Shown here: in pieces, positions 42,399 to 51,755 of the stretch
Position numbering within the stretch: position 1 is the stretch's first letter
How the letters are laid out: every line of letters starts with the position of its first letter
Source: Planotetraspora silvatica
Lineage (GTDB): Bacteria > Actinomycetota > Actinomycetes > Streptosporangiales > Streptosporangiaceae
Length of the DNA stretch: 64,000 nucleotides
Direction of reading: 5' to 3'
Assembly (NCBI RefSeq): GCF_016863315.1
Contig: NZ_BOOQ01000023.1
Span: 1-64,000, forward strand
Position numbers and translations under genes: made by a program
The notes under the pieces: generated by a model
The model's database searches: none
Told to the model about the DNA's origin: nothing
The model's input: only the letters and a program-made list of their open reading frames with translations

Positions 42399-43477
42399 CG
42401 CCAGGTCCAGACGACGACCTGCGGGTACTGCGTCGGATGTTGCCGGTGCCCGTCGAGCGGGACTTCCCGCCTGGCCGACGACACCAGCGTGAGGAACACC
42501 TGATGAGCACCTTGTCGCAAGCGGGCGAAAGCACCGCCGCCGGGGCGCCGGCCGGCCGCGGGGCGCCGGCCCGGATATTCCGCCGACGGGGACTGGCGTT
42601 GGCCGGAACCGTCGCCGCGGTCGGAGCACTCACCCTCAGCCTGACCCTGGTCGTGTCCGGGACCGGCGGTGCGCCCACCCCTGCCGCGGCCGCCGTCGCC
42701 ACGCCCAAGCTGCTGACCTACGTCCAGGACGCTCCCGGCCAGGACGCCCCCGAGATCCTCGGCCGGCTCGCGGACACCGCCGCCCACCGGCCGGACACCG
42801 TCATCACCGGCACCGAGCACCTCAAGAATCGCGGCTGGTACCTCAACAGCAGCGTCGACGACGGCAAGACCACCTCCGCGGTGGTTCCGACCGAACGCGA
42901 GTCGTGGATCAACCCGGACGGCTCCGCACACTCCATCACGCGCACCGGCGCGCCGGAGTTCCCCACGGACAAGGCCCGCGCCTACTGGAAGAAGCAGGGC
43001 TGGTCCACCGAGCCCGGCAAGCCCGAGGTGAAGGACACGCAGGCCGGAGTCGAAGGCCGGATGTGGAAGGACCGGCCCCCCACCGACCCCGAGGCCCTGA
43101 AGACCTGGCTCGAAAAGGATCACCCGGCGGAGAACGGTCCGGCGGAAACAGTGGTCGCCATCACCGACCTGATCGGGGAACGGGTCCTCAGCGCTCCGGA
43201 ACGCGCCGCGGTCCTGCGCGTGCTGGCCACGGTTCCCGGCCTCAGGTACGAGGGCACCACCACCGACCGGGCCGGCCGTACCGGCAAGGCGTTCTCGCTG
43301 GACAGCGACCACGGCGGCCTGCCGAACCGGAAGACCTTGATCGTCGATCCCGCCACCGGGCGCATCATCGACGACGAGGAGACGCTCACCGAGACCGCGG
43401 GCAAGCTGGGCGTGCCCATCCCGTCGGTCATCTCCTACACCGTCTACCTCGCAGCCGACACCGCTCCCAGGCAGTAG
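42395..43477 (+). CDS. CU044_5270-type membrane partner of an ECF sigma factor
   Basis: A 360-aa protein: cytoplasmic head with PDDDLRVLRRMLPVPVERD, a transmembrane helix (GLALAGTVAAVGALTLSLTLV, about residues 65-85), an Ala/Pro-rich linker, and an outer domain ending in TTDRAGRTGKAFSL...LIVDPATGRIIDDEE, the ending shared with the proteins at 3430 and 21056. The ATG overlaps the sigma stop. It is likely the signal-receiving controller of the paired sigma factor. Confidence 0.85.
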   Translation: MTPGPDDDLRVLRRMLPVPVERDFPPGRRHQREEHLMSTLSQAGESTAAGAPAGRGAPARIFRRRGLALAGTVAAVGALTLSLTLVVSGTGGAPTPAAAAVATPKLLTYVQDAPGQDAPEILGRLADTAAHRPDTVITGTEHLKNRGWYLNSSVDDGKTTSAVVPTERESWINPDGSAHSITRTGAPEFPTDKARAYWKKQGWSTEPGKPEVKDTQAGVEGRMWKDRPPTDPEALKTWLEKDHPAENGPAETVVAITDLIGERVLSAPERAAVLRVLATVPGLRYEGTTTDRAGRTGKAFSLDSDHGGLPNRKTLIVDPATGRIIDDEETLTETAGKLGVPIPSVISYTVYLAADTAPRQ

Positions 43478-43517
43478 CCGGCGACGACGAGCCGCCCACC
43501 GGCGGCTCTCCTTCTCA

Positions 43518-43558
43518 GCGCGGGAGGCCGCACCCTGTCCGGGTGCGGCCTCCCGCGC
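43518..43558. terminator. Perfect 18-bp stem terminator
   Basis: An 18-bp arm at 43518-43535 (starting GCGCGGGAGGCC) is exactly complementary to 43541-43558 with a TGTCC loop. It lies 40 nt after the membrane partner gene. Confidence 0.85.
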
Positions 43559-43582
43559 GTGAACCCGTAGGAAGGGCTCAAG

Positions 43583-43618
43583 GGCCGTACGGCCCAGCCT
43601 GGGCCGGGCCGTACGGCC
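43583..43618. terminator. Paired GGCCGTACGGCC palindromes after serC
   Basis: The 12-bp palindrome GGCCGTACGGCC occurs at 43583-43594 and 43607-43618, so the two copies can pair with each other or fold singly. It begins 10 nt beyond the serC stop on the minus strand and is a likely serC terminator. Confidence 0.6.
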
Positions 43619-43628
43619 GGATGTGCGA

Positions 43629-44741
<1,113 letters not shown>

Positions 44742-44849
44742 CTAACCAAGGGTAGTTAGCCGGCCTCGCGCTCGTTCCTCGGGTCCGCGATGTGAGAAAT
44801 GCGCGATCTACAGCCGATAGGGGAGCCCGGATGAGGCTCTGATCCTTTC

Positions 44850-45124
44850 CGCTGGGACCCACCCCCGCGATCCGCTCCGAGAGAGGCGTTCCAGCGCACG
44901 GTGTCCTGCACGATCCCGTCTACTACGGCGTCCAGGGAGGAGGGATCTCCAAGGCGGCCCTGGACGCCCGTCAGGAGCGACCCGACGTTCCACTACTACG
45001 CGGGACGGGCGCCGAGTTCCTCGACTTCCTCAGGGCGCTAGAGGGCAAGTCCTGCGGGCCCGGGGCGGTGGAGGTCATCGCCGGCTGGGGGCCGGGGCTC
45101 CTCACGAAGATGGCCCGCTCGTGA
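44850..45124 (+). pseudogene. Unidentified gene remnant lacking its start
   Basis: The frame ending with TGA at 45122-45124 reads HGVLHDPVYYGVQGGGIS, then FLDFLRALEGKSCGPGAVEV, with GC-rich third positions like real genes here. No ATG or GTG start is available upstream and a TGA in frame lies near 44840, so the N-terminus is missing. The family is not recognised; a faint likeness to the end of DUF397 proteins is not reliable. The rest of the 420-bp gap between serC and the citrate synthase gene shows nothing else apart from the serC promoter. Confidence 0.45.
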
Positions 45125-45137
45125 GGAGCGGGCCATC
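45109..45137. terminator. Perfect 12-bp stem hairpin before the citrate synthase stop
   Basis: GATGGCCCGCTC pairs with GAGCGGGCCATC around a GTGAG loop. On the minus strand it follows the citrate synthase stop by 24 nt; on the plus strand it contains the stop codon of the gene remnant. Confidence 0.75.
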
Positions 45138-45160
45138 GATCATGCGTCAGATGTATGCGG

Positions 45161-46267
45161 TCAGACTCTGCCGACCACGTCGGCGGCGCCGGAGACGTCG
45201 TTGACCGAACGCTGCGGCGGACCCACGTAGGTGGCGCTGGGGCGGACCAGCCTGCCCGTGCGCTTCTGCTCCAGGACGTGCGCGGCCCAACCGGCCGTGC
45301 GCGCGCAGGTGAACATGGACGTGAACATGTGCGAGGGAACCTGGGCGAAGTCGAGGATGATCGCCGCCCAGAACTCGACGTTGGTCGCGAGGACCCGGTC
45401 GGGCTTGCGGGCGTGCAACTCCTCCAGCGCCGCCGTCTCCAGCGCGGCCGCCACCTCGTAACGCGGCGCGTCCAGTTCCTTGGCGGTACGGCGGAGCACC
45501 CGGGCCCGCGGGTCTTCGGCGCGGTAGACCCGGTGGCCGAAGCCCATGAGCCGCTCGCCCTTGTCCAACTGGCTCTGGACGTACTTCTTGGCGTCGCCGG
45601 TCTGCTCGACGCCTTCGATCATGTGGAGCACCCGGGCGGGAGCGCCACCGTGCAGCGGGCCGGACATGGCGCCCACCGCACCCGACAAGGCCGCGGCCAC
45701 GTCCGCGCCGGTGGAGGCGATCACCCGCGCGGTGAACGTCGAGGCGTTCATCCCGTGCTCGGCGGCCGAGGTCCAGTAGGCGTCGATGGCCTTGACGTGC
45801 TTGGGATCGGGCTCGCCGCGCCAGCGGATCATGAACCGCTCGACGATGCTCTCCGCCTCGTCGACGCGCTTTTGGGGGACCATGGGAAGGCCCAGACCGC
45901 GAGCGGACTGGGCCACGAAGGAAAGGGCGGTTACAGAGGCCCTGGCGAGATCGTCGCGGGCCTGATCGTCATCGATGTCGAGGAGCGGGCGGAATCCGAA
46001 GGCGGGAGCGAGCATGGCCAGCGCGCTCTGCACATCGACACGGATGTCGCCTGAGTGGACGGGAACGGGGTACGGCTCCGCCGGGGGGAGACCCGGCTGG
46101 AATTCGTTGTCGACGAGCAGGCCCCAGACATGTCCGTAAGAGACATGGCCCACGAGCTCTTCGATGTCGACGCCCCGATAACGCAGGGCGCCCCCTTCTT
46201 TGTCCGGTTCCGCGATCTCGGTCTCGAACGCCACCACGCCCTCGAGACCGGGTTTGAAGTCGGACAT
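45161..46267 (-). CDS. Citrate synthase (CitA/type-2 form)
   Basis: A 368-aa citrate synthase of the short bacterial form: ALRYRGVDIEELVGHVSYGHVWGLL at the front, LDAYW-like AIDAYWTSAAEHGMNAST with its catalytic-site His, AMSGPLHGGAPARVL (His), LMGFGHRVYRAEDPRARVLR, NVEFWAAII (Asp replaced by Glu in this subfamily position) and CARTAGWAAHVLEQ. It condenses acetyl-CoA, or possibly propionyl-CoA, with oxaloacetate. The ATG at 46267 gives MSDFKPGLEGVVAFETEIAE. It is divergent from pdxH, as in other actinobacteria. Confidence 0.93.
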   Translation of the reverse strand: MSDFKPGLEGVVAFETEIAEPDKEGGALRYRGVDIEELVGHVSYGHVWGLLVDNEFQPGLPPAEPYPVPVHSGDIRVDVQSALAMLAPAFGFRPLLDIDDDQARDDLARASVTALSFVAQSARGLGLPMVPQKRVDEAESIVERFMIRWRGEPDPKHVKAIDAYWTSAAEHGMNASTFTARVIASTGADVAAALSGAVGAMSGPLHGGAPARVLHMIEGVEQTGDAKKYVQSQLDKGERLMGFGHRVYRAEDPRARVLRRTAKELDAPRYEVAAALETAALEELHARKPDRVLATNVEFWAAIILDFAQVPSHMFTSMFTCARTAGWAAHVLEQKRTGRLVRPSATYVGPPQRSVNDVSGAADVVGRV

Positions 46268-46400
46268 TCTCGGCTCCCTCTCTCTTGTGAAGTCCAAAGC
46301 CTTGATGTCGAGATACCGGCGGGTCAATTTAACCCTCAGGGCGTCACTGGTCTGCCCCGGGCCCTCTCAAACGCCGTTGTCCCAGGTAGGGGGTGCTGCG

Positions 46401-46435
46401 TTCGACACCAGCCAAGCGCGCAACAATATCGTTCC
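46401..46435 (+). promoter_or_regulatory. Leaderless promoter of pdxH
   Basis: TTCGAC (46401-46406) and CAATAT (46424-46429) are separated by 17 bp, and the GTG start lies 6 nt after the -10. Transcription should begin at the start codon, and no ribosome site is present. Confidence 0.6.
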
Positions 46436-47095
46436 GTGGACAGCGCATCGCAACTCCCCGGTCTCCGGCGCAGCTATGAGGGCCGGCCGCTGATCGAGGC
46501 CGACCTCGCGGACGACCCCCTGGTGCAGTTCACCCTGTGGTTCGCCGACGCCGTCTCCGCGGGTCTCCCCGAGCCGAACGCGATGATCCTCGCCACCTCG
46601 TCGGCGGGGGGCCGTCCCTCCGCGCGGACGGTCCTCCTCAAGGGCTTCGACGAGCGGGGCTTCACCTTCTTCACCAACTACGAATCCCGCAAGGGCCGCG
46701 ACCTGGCCGAGAACCCCCGCGCCTGCCTCCTCTTCCCCTGGCACCCGATCCGGCGCCAGGTTCGCGTCGAAGGCCGGGCCGTACGGCTGTCGCGCGAGGA
46801 GACCGCCGCCTATTTCAACAGCCGCCCGTACGGCTCCCGCATCGGCGCGTGGGCGTCGAGGCAGTCGGCCGTCGTCCCGTCGCGAGAGGAACTCGACGCC
46901 CGCTATCGGGAACTCGCGGAACGCTGGCCCACCGATCCGCCGGTGCCGGAGTTCTGGGGCGGCTACCGTGTGCTGCCCGCGGAGATCGAGTTCTGGCAGG
47001 GTCAGACCGACCGCATGCACGACCGCATCCGCTACCGGCTCACCGGAGGGACCGGATCGAGCGCCGTCTGGCTTCGCGAGCGACTGGCCCCCTGA
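46436..47095 (+). CDS. pdxH: Pyridoxine/pyridoxamine 5'-phosphate oxidase
   Basis: A 219-aa FMN enzyme that oxidises PNP or PMP to pyridoxal 5'-phosphate. Marks in order: GLRRSYEGRPLIEADL, FTLWFADAVSAGLPEPNAMILAT, GRPSARTVLLKGFDERGFTFFTNYESRKGRDL, FPWHPIRRQVRVEGRA, FNSRPYGSRIGAWAS and the C-terminal WQGQTDRMHDRIRYRL. The GTG at 46436 follows a -10 element directly, so the mRNA is probably leaderless. Longer frames upstream read through the divergent citrate synthase gene. Confidence 0.95.
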   Translation: MDSASQLPGLRRSYEGRPLIEADLADDPLVQFTLWFADAVSAGLPEPNAMILATSSAGGRPSARTVLLKGFDERGFTFFTNYESRKGRDLAENPRACLLFPWHPIRRQVRVEGRAVRLSREETAAYFNSRPYGSRIGAWASRQSAVVPSREELDARYRELAERWPTDPPVPEFWGGYRVLPAEIEFWQGQTDRMHDRIRYRLTGGTGSSAVWLRERLAP

Positions 47096-47139
47096 GGGAG
47101 TGTCCGCCACACAGCATGATTTTCCCGACATGCCCATGG

Positions 47140-47442
47140 TCATGACAGGCCGTCACGCGGGTTCGGGTGGCGCCGTCGCCCCGAGCGCCGCGGCGGCGTC
47201 CCCGCTTCCTCCAGGCCCCTGTCGAGTATCCGGCCCGCCGGTCCGACGAATGGCGCTGCCCGGCGATCCTTCTGATCACCGGGCTGCTCACCCACGATCA
47301 TGTACGCGGCGCCTTGCCGGCCCGCCCAGAAGACCGTCTGCGTGGCGTTCCGGAACAAATCGCAGCCCTCACGGGACCGGGCCGCCGGCGCCGGCAGGCC
47401 GGGCCGGGCCGGAAGGAATCGCTCTGCTCCGATGTTTGTCAC
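47140..47442 (-). pseudogene. Truncated uracil-DNA glycosylase (UdgX/family 4-5-like)
   Basis: From the GTG at 47442 the first 80 or so residues read as a uracil-DNA glycosylase of the Fe-S/UdgX type: ERFLPARPGLPA, CDLFRNATQTVFWAG and MIVGEQPGDQKDRRAAPFVGPAGRILD with the catalytic GEQPGDQ motif. Homology stops after GLEEAG; the last 20 residues are unrelated and arginine-rich, and everything downstream (including the His-containing late motifs) is missing. The usual protein is over 190 aa. The promoter and start region survive next to the ideR-type gene. Confidence 0.72.
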
Positions 47443-47519
47443 CCTAGGATCGCTTCCCAGACACAGTCGGCTGCGAACGCTTCGGGAGGTCGTAGCATCG
47501 ATACAGAACTGGAGGAACC

Positions 47520-48224
47520 GTGACGGCACATGGCCTGATCGACACGACGGAGATGTATCTCCGTACGATCTTCGAGCTGGAAGAAGAGGGAATCGTTCCG
47601 TTGCGCGCGCGCATCGCGGAACGGTTGACGCAGAGCGGGCCCACGGTGAGCCAGACGGTCGCGAGGATGGAACGTGACGGCCTGGTCAAGGTCGAGGGCG
47701 ATCGCCATCTGAGCCTGACCGATCTCGGCCGCAAGCTCGCCATCAGGGTCATGCGCAAACACCGCCTGGCCGAGTGCCTGCTGATCCAGGTGATCGGGCT
47801 CCCCTGGGAAGAGGTCCACGTCGAGGCCTGCCGCTGGGAGCACGTCATGTCGGAGTCCGTCGAGACCCGGCTCCTCCAGTTGCTCGACCACCCGACCGTC
47901 TGCCCGCACGGCAATCCCATTCCCGGTCTCAGCGAGCTGGGCGAATCACAGTCCGGTTTGACCAAGGATGAGGTCGTGTCTCCCATGGCCGATCTCGCAG
48001 GTCCGGCGATGGTTCCGGTTGTCGTTCGCCGAATTAGCGAACAAGTGCAAAGCGACCCCGCCCTGATGCTTAAACTCAAGCAAGTTGGGATACAACCCGG
48101 ACGCGAGGTGACGCTCGCGGCTAGCGACGACGGTGTGCGGGTGACAGGGGACTGCGATGCGGACAGCACTTCCGCGGAACTTCCGCGCGATGTCGCGTCG
48201 CATGTTTTCGTCACCAGACGATGA
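47520..48224 (+). CDS. ideR: IdeR/DtxR-type iron-dependent repressor
   Basis: A 234-aa metalloregulator very close to DtxR/IdeR: LIDTTEMYLRTIFELEEEGIVPLRARIAERLTQSGPTVSQTVARMERDGL (winged helix), the dimer/metal domain RKHRLAECLLIQVIGLPWEEVHVEACRWEHVMS with Met, Cys, Glu and His ligands, CPHGNPIPG, and an SH3-like third domain from about 150. With Fe(II) bound it represses iron uptake and activates storage genes. The GTG at 47520 has GGAGG 5 nt upstream. The symbol reflects family; the Streptomyces equivalent is dmdR. Confidence 0.93.
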   Translation: MTAHGLIDTTEMYLRTIFELEEEGIVPLRARIAERLTQSGPTVSQTVARMERDGLVKVEGDRHLSLTDLGRKLAIRVMRKHRLAECLLIQVIGLPWEEVHVEACRWEHVMSESVETRLLQLLDHPTVCPHGNPIPGLSELGESQSGLTKDEVVSPMADLAGPAMVPVVVRRISEQVQSDPALMLKLKQVGIQPGREVTLAASDDGVRVTGDCDADSTSAELPRDVASHVFVTRR

Positions 48225-48346
48225 CGGAAAGAGTCGAGACTGGTTGAATCCCCATCGGGAGCCCCTCCTCTCCCGCGACACCCCACCCCCCCAGGAGCGC
48301 CCGTGGCCGGCTTGACGAACGTCCCACTCCCAAGGGTGGTGCTGGG

Positions 48347-50572
48347 ATGAAACGTTGGGGGGATCTGACGCAGGACACCGCGGACCATCTGACCGCGGCC
48401 TCCGTCCTGGACCAGGCGGAGATGGCGGTGGTCGTCACCGACCGTTTCAGCAACGTCCTCTACTGGAATCCCTTCGCCGAGCAGTTGTTCGGCACCCCCG
48501 GATCCACCTCCGGCCGGGAGTCCCTCCTGTCCCTCGGCATCATGAAGAAGGACCACCCGCTCGCCGTCGAGCTCGCCAAGCACGTGTTGCGGGGCGGTGT
48601 CTGGGAGGGGACCTTCGACGTCGTCCGCGGCGACGGCACCATGATCTACGTCCGCGCCCAAGCCGTGCCGCTGCGGCACCAGTCCGGGTCCGTCACCGGG
48701 ATCGTGATCACCGCGCGCGAGGCGATGCGGAGCAACGAGCGGGAAAAAGATCGTTTCGGCCTGCTGGAGCGCATCGGCGAACGGCTCGCGGGCTCGCTGT
48801 ACGTCGAGGAGACGCTGAACCGGGTCGCAGAGATGCTGGTTCCCCAGTTCGCCGATCACTGCTTCATCGAGCTGGTGGAGAACGACCGGCTCATCCGCAA
48901 GGTCTCCACCCACGTCAACGGCTGGACGCCGCCCGCCGGCACGTGGAAGCCGGTCGGCGAGGAGATCAAGTATCCGCCCGGCCACTACGCGGAGACCGCG
49001 CAGAGCCGCCAGGAGACCATCCTGGTCGAGGACTTCTCCCAGGTCAGCTACCCGTCTCCCAGCGAGGGGGCGGCCCGGATCTGTGGCGAGGTCGGAATGA
49101 CCTCCGCCATCGTGGCGCCGCTGTGCGCACGCGGCGAGATGCTCGGCCTCATGTACCTCGGCCTGTCCAACCTCACCGACCGGCGCTCGCCCCACTACGA
49201 CGCCTTCGACCGCGACTTCGTGGGCGCGATCGCGACCCGGGTAGCGGTGGCCGTCGACAACGCCCTGCTGTTCGAGGAGGAGCGGCACACGGCCGAGTCG
49301 TTCCAGAAGCATCTGCTGCCCCGCGAGCTTCCGCGGCTGGACGGGCTGGAGATCGCCGTCCGGTACTTCCCCGCGGCGCCGCTGGCCTCGCACGGCCAGG
49401 GCATCCAGACGCAGGTCGGCGGCGACTGGTACGACGTGATCCCGCTGTCGGCGGGCCGCGTCGGCATCGTGATAGGCGACGTCGAAGGCAGGGGAGCCAA
49501 GGCCGCGGCGGTCATGGGCCAGCTCAGGGCCGCGTTGCGCGCCTTCGCGCAGGATGACAAGCCGCCGGCGGACATCCTCGCCCGTCTCGACGAGTGGACC
49601 AGGGTCGTCGCCCATCCCGAGCGCGACGACTTCGGCGCCGACATCACCAACCCTCCGCTGGTCACCTGTCAGTACCTCGTGTACGACGCGTGGTCGCGTC
49701 AGCTGTCGTTCGCCAACGCCGGTCACGCGCCGCCGCTGCTGATCGTCGACGGCAACGTCGCCGAGCTGGACATCACCGAGGTCGGCCAGCCGCTCGGCGT
49801 CCGCGCCAAGGGCGTGCACGCCGACCTGGTCTACAAGGAGGAGACGCGGACGCTCCCGCCGGGCGCGACCCTGTTGCTCTACACCGACGGACTCGTCGAC
49901 CGGCGGCCGGCCCGCGGCTCCGAGGCCCCGTCGCTCAGCGACGACGAGGCGCTGCGGATCCTGTCCGAGAAGGTCGCCAAGCTCTCCGGGGAGCCCGTCG
50001 AGCGGATCGCCGACGCGGCGACCGTGGCCGTCCCCGGCGAGATCGACGACGACATGGCGATCCTGGTCGTCCGGTCGGTCGCGATGGAGCTCGAGGTCGA
50101 GGAGCGCACGTTCCCCGCGCAGCCGATCATGGTGAGCGAGGCGCGCCGGATGGCGTCCGAGGCATTCTCCGACTGGCAGGTGCCGGACGAGCGGGCCGAC
50201 CTCGCCTGCCTGCTCGTGTCCGAGGTCGTCACCAACGTGGTGCTCCACGCCGCCAGCGCGAGCATTCCCCGCAGGGAACTGGTGCTCGACGGGCCGCCGC
50301 TGCCGTTCGACGAGTCCTGGGAGGTTCCGGGCTTCGAGGAGGAGATCGCCGGCGACAAGGAGTTCACCCTCCGCCTGCGCCGCGGCAAGGATTCGATCTG
50401 GGTCGAGGTCTTCGACCAGGATCTCCGCCTGCCCCGGATCCGCAGCGCGGGAGAGAACGACGAGGGCGGGCGCGGTCTCTACCTGGTCGACCAGTTGGCC
50501 AAGCGCTGGGGCTCCCGTCCCACCCGGGAGGGCAAGGCCGTCTGGTTCGAGATCCCCATCGGGGGTCGCTGA
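48347..50572 (+). CDS. SpoIIE-type PP2C phosphatase with PAS, GAF and HATPase domains
   Basis: A 741-aa signalling protein. PAS domain about residues 20-130 (VVVTDRFSNVLYWNPFAEQLFG); GAF about 150-310 (LVPQFADHCFIELVE to AVAVDNALLFEEE); PP2C/SpoIIE about 325-565 with GGDWYDVI, GDVEGRGAKAAAVMGQLRAALRA, FANAGHAPPLL, LLYTDGLVDRR and DDDMAILVV; then an RsbW-like HATPase about 585-741 (LVSEVVTNVVLHAAS, GGRGLYLVDQLAKRWG). It both dephosphorylates antagonists and may act as an anti-sigma kinase. The STAS protein at 38755 is a possible substrate. Confidence 0.93.
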   Translation: MKRWGDLTQDTADHLTAASVLDQAEMAVVVTDRFSNVLYWNPFAEQLFGTPGSTSGRESLLSLGIMKKDHPLAVELAKHVLRGGVWEGTFDVVRGDGTMIYVRAQAVPLRHQSGSVTGIVITAREAMRSNEREKDRFGLLERIGERLAGSLYVEETLNRVAEMLVPQFADHCFIELVENDRLIRKVSTHVNGWTPPAGTWKPVGEEIKYPPGHYAETAQSRQETILVEDFSQVSYPSPSEGAARICGEVGMTSAIVAPLCARGEMLGLMYLGLSNLTDRRSPHYDAFDRDFVGAIATRVAVAVDNALLFEEERHTAESFQKHLLPRELPRLDGLEIAVRYFPAAPLASHGQGIQTQVGGDWYDVIPLSAGRVGIVIGDVEGRGAKAAAVMGQLRAALRAFAQDDKPPADILARLDEWTRVVAHPERDDFGADITNPPLVTCQYLVYDAWSRQLSFANAGHAPPLLIVDGNVAELDITEVGQPLGVRAKGVHADLVYKEETRTLPPGATLLLYTDGLVDRRPARGSEAPSLSDDEALRILSEKVAKLSGEPVERIADAATVAVPGEIDDDMAILVVRSVAMELEVEERTFPAQPIMVSEARRMASEAFSDWQVPDERADLACLLVSEVVTNVVLHAASASIPRRELVLDGPPLPFDESWEVPGFEEEIAGDKEFTLRLRRGKDSIWVEVFDQDLRLPRIRSAGENDEGGRGLYLVDQLAKRWGSRPTREGKAVWFEIPIGGR

Positions 50573-50756
50573 ACCGGTCCGGATACCGGCCGTGACGGCG
50601 GTCCGTGATGCCGGGTCGCGGGCGCCGTCAGCGCGGCCGGGGCGGGTGCCGGACCACGGACGTATCCGTCGTCGCAGGTCATCGTGGCTGATCAGTGCGC
50701 CCATCAATGTGCCCGCCTACTGGTTCCGCGCGGCTTCGGGTGCTTGACTCGCAGGT

Positions 50757-51533
50757 ATGGAGCTTGCCTACGACCGGCGCGGCAGCGGATCTCCGCTGGT
50801 GTTGATGCACGGCATCGGGCATCACCGGCAGGGATGGCAGCCCGTCCTCGAGTTGCTGGCCGAGCGGCACGACGTCATCGCCGTCGACTTCCCCGGGTTC
50901 GGGGAGTCGCCGCCGTTGCCCGCCGGCCTGCCGTACACCACGGAGACGCTCGGCACGGCGGTCGAGGAGTTCTGGACGTGGCTCGGTGTGAAGGATCCAC
51001 ATGTCGCCGGCAACTCGCTCGGCGGATACATCGCGTTGGACATGGCCTCGCGCGGGGTGGTCTGCACGGCCGCCGCACTCTCGCCCGCCGGATTCTGGTC
51101 CCGGACGGAGCACCTGTACGCGCGGACGGTCCTGCGGCTGTTGCGAACCACGGCGGAGGCCACCCGCGGACAGGGCGCCGCCGCACTCGTCTCCTCGAAG
51201 GCGGGTAAGGCGGTCGCACTGGGTCTTCTGATGGCCAAACCGTCCCGGGTGCCCGCCGACGCGATGCTCGCGGCGGTCGAGGCCCTGCGCGGGTGCGTGG
51301 GTTTCGACGCCACCCTCGACGCGTGTGCCTGGATGGGGCCGCCTCCTCCGCCCAAGGTGCCGATCACCATCGCCTGGGGTGAGCACGACCGCCTGCTGCC
51401 GCGCCGCCAGGCGGTGCGGGCGGCGCGGTGGTCGCAGGAACGCGTCATGTTGCTGTCGGGGTGCGGTCACCTGCCGATGAGCGACGATCCCGCCCTCGTC
51501 GCGCGGGTCATCCTCGATAGCAGTCGCGACTAG
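50757..51533 (+). CDS. Alpha/beta hydrolase
   Basis: A 258-aa serine hydrolase: MHGIGHHRQGWQPVLELL (oxyanion HG), AVDFPGFGESPPLP, nucleophile elbow VAGNSLGGYIAL (Ser at about residue 85), late Asp in WGEHDRLLP and His in SGCGHLPMSDDP. The family hydrolyses esters, lactones or C-C bonds; the substrate is not evident. It is followed by a tiny membrane protein gene 39 nt downstream, possibly cotranscribed. Confidence 0.9.
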   Translation: MELAYDRRGSGSPLVLMHGIGHHRQGWQPVLELLAERHDVIAVDFPGFGESPPLPAGLPYTTETLGTAVEEFWTWLGVKDPHVAGNSLGGYIALDMASRGVVCTAAALSPAGFWSRTEHLYARTVLRLLRTTAEATRGQGAAALVSSKAGKAVALGLLMAKPSRVPADAMLAAVEALRGCVGFDATLDACAWMGPPPPPKVPITIAWGEHDRLLPRRQAVRAARWSQERVMLLSGCGHLPMSDDPALVARVILDSSRD

Positions 51534-51572
51534 GGTCCGCGATCGAGCAGGAACCAACGCATACTGATCAGC

Positions 51573-51734
51573 ATGGACTCCGGACTCATCCTTCTGATCT
51601 TCCTGGCGTTCCTGTTCGCGTGGTTACTGAACAAGGTCCGCAAGTTCTTCCGGCTGAGCCCGGTCGCCTACGCGGGCGTGATGATCGTCTTCGTGCTCGT
51701 CATGCTGGCCGTCTGGGGTCAGCAGTTCCGTTGA
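51573..51734 (+). CDS. Small two-helix membrane protein (53 aa)
   Basis: ATG at 51573 opens a 53-aa frame: MDSGLILLIFLAFLFAWLLNK, a basic turn (KVRKFFRLSP), and a second hydrophobic stretch (GVMIVFVLVMLAVWGQ). Two membrane spans with a positively charged loop and good GC3 support a real gene. Function unknown. It lies between the hydrolase and the convergent acyl-CoA dehydrogenase, whose stop is 22 nt away. Confidence 0.7.
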   Translation: MDSGLILLIFLAFLFAWLLNKVRKFFRLSPVAYAGVMIVFVLVMLAVWGQQFR

Positions 51735-51755
51735 GCGGGAGCCGTACCGGCTGGT

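Noticed and set aside
44742-44760. Iron box (IdeR site) before serC, from GGCTAAC and GTTAGG half-like elements
   Set aside because: The halves are 8 bp apart and in the wrong arrangement for the 19-bp IdeR palindrome.
47444-50707. A 1087-codon open frame on the minus strand
   Set aside because: It is antisense to the SpoIIE-type phosphatase and ideR genes, reads as low-complexity Arg/Gly/Asp-rich protein with no domain, and arises from high GC at third positions.
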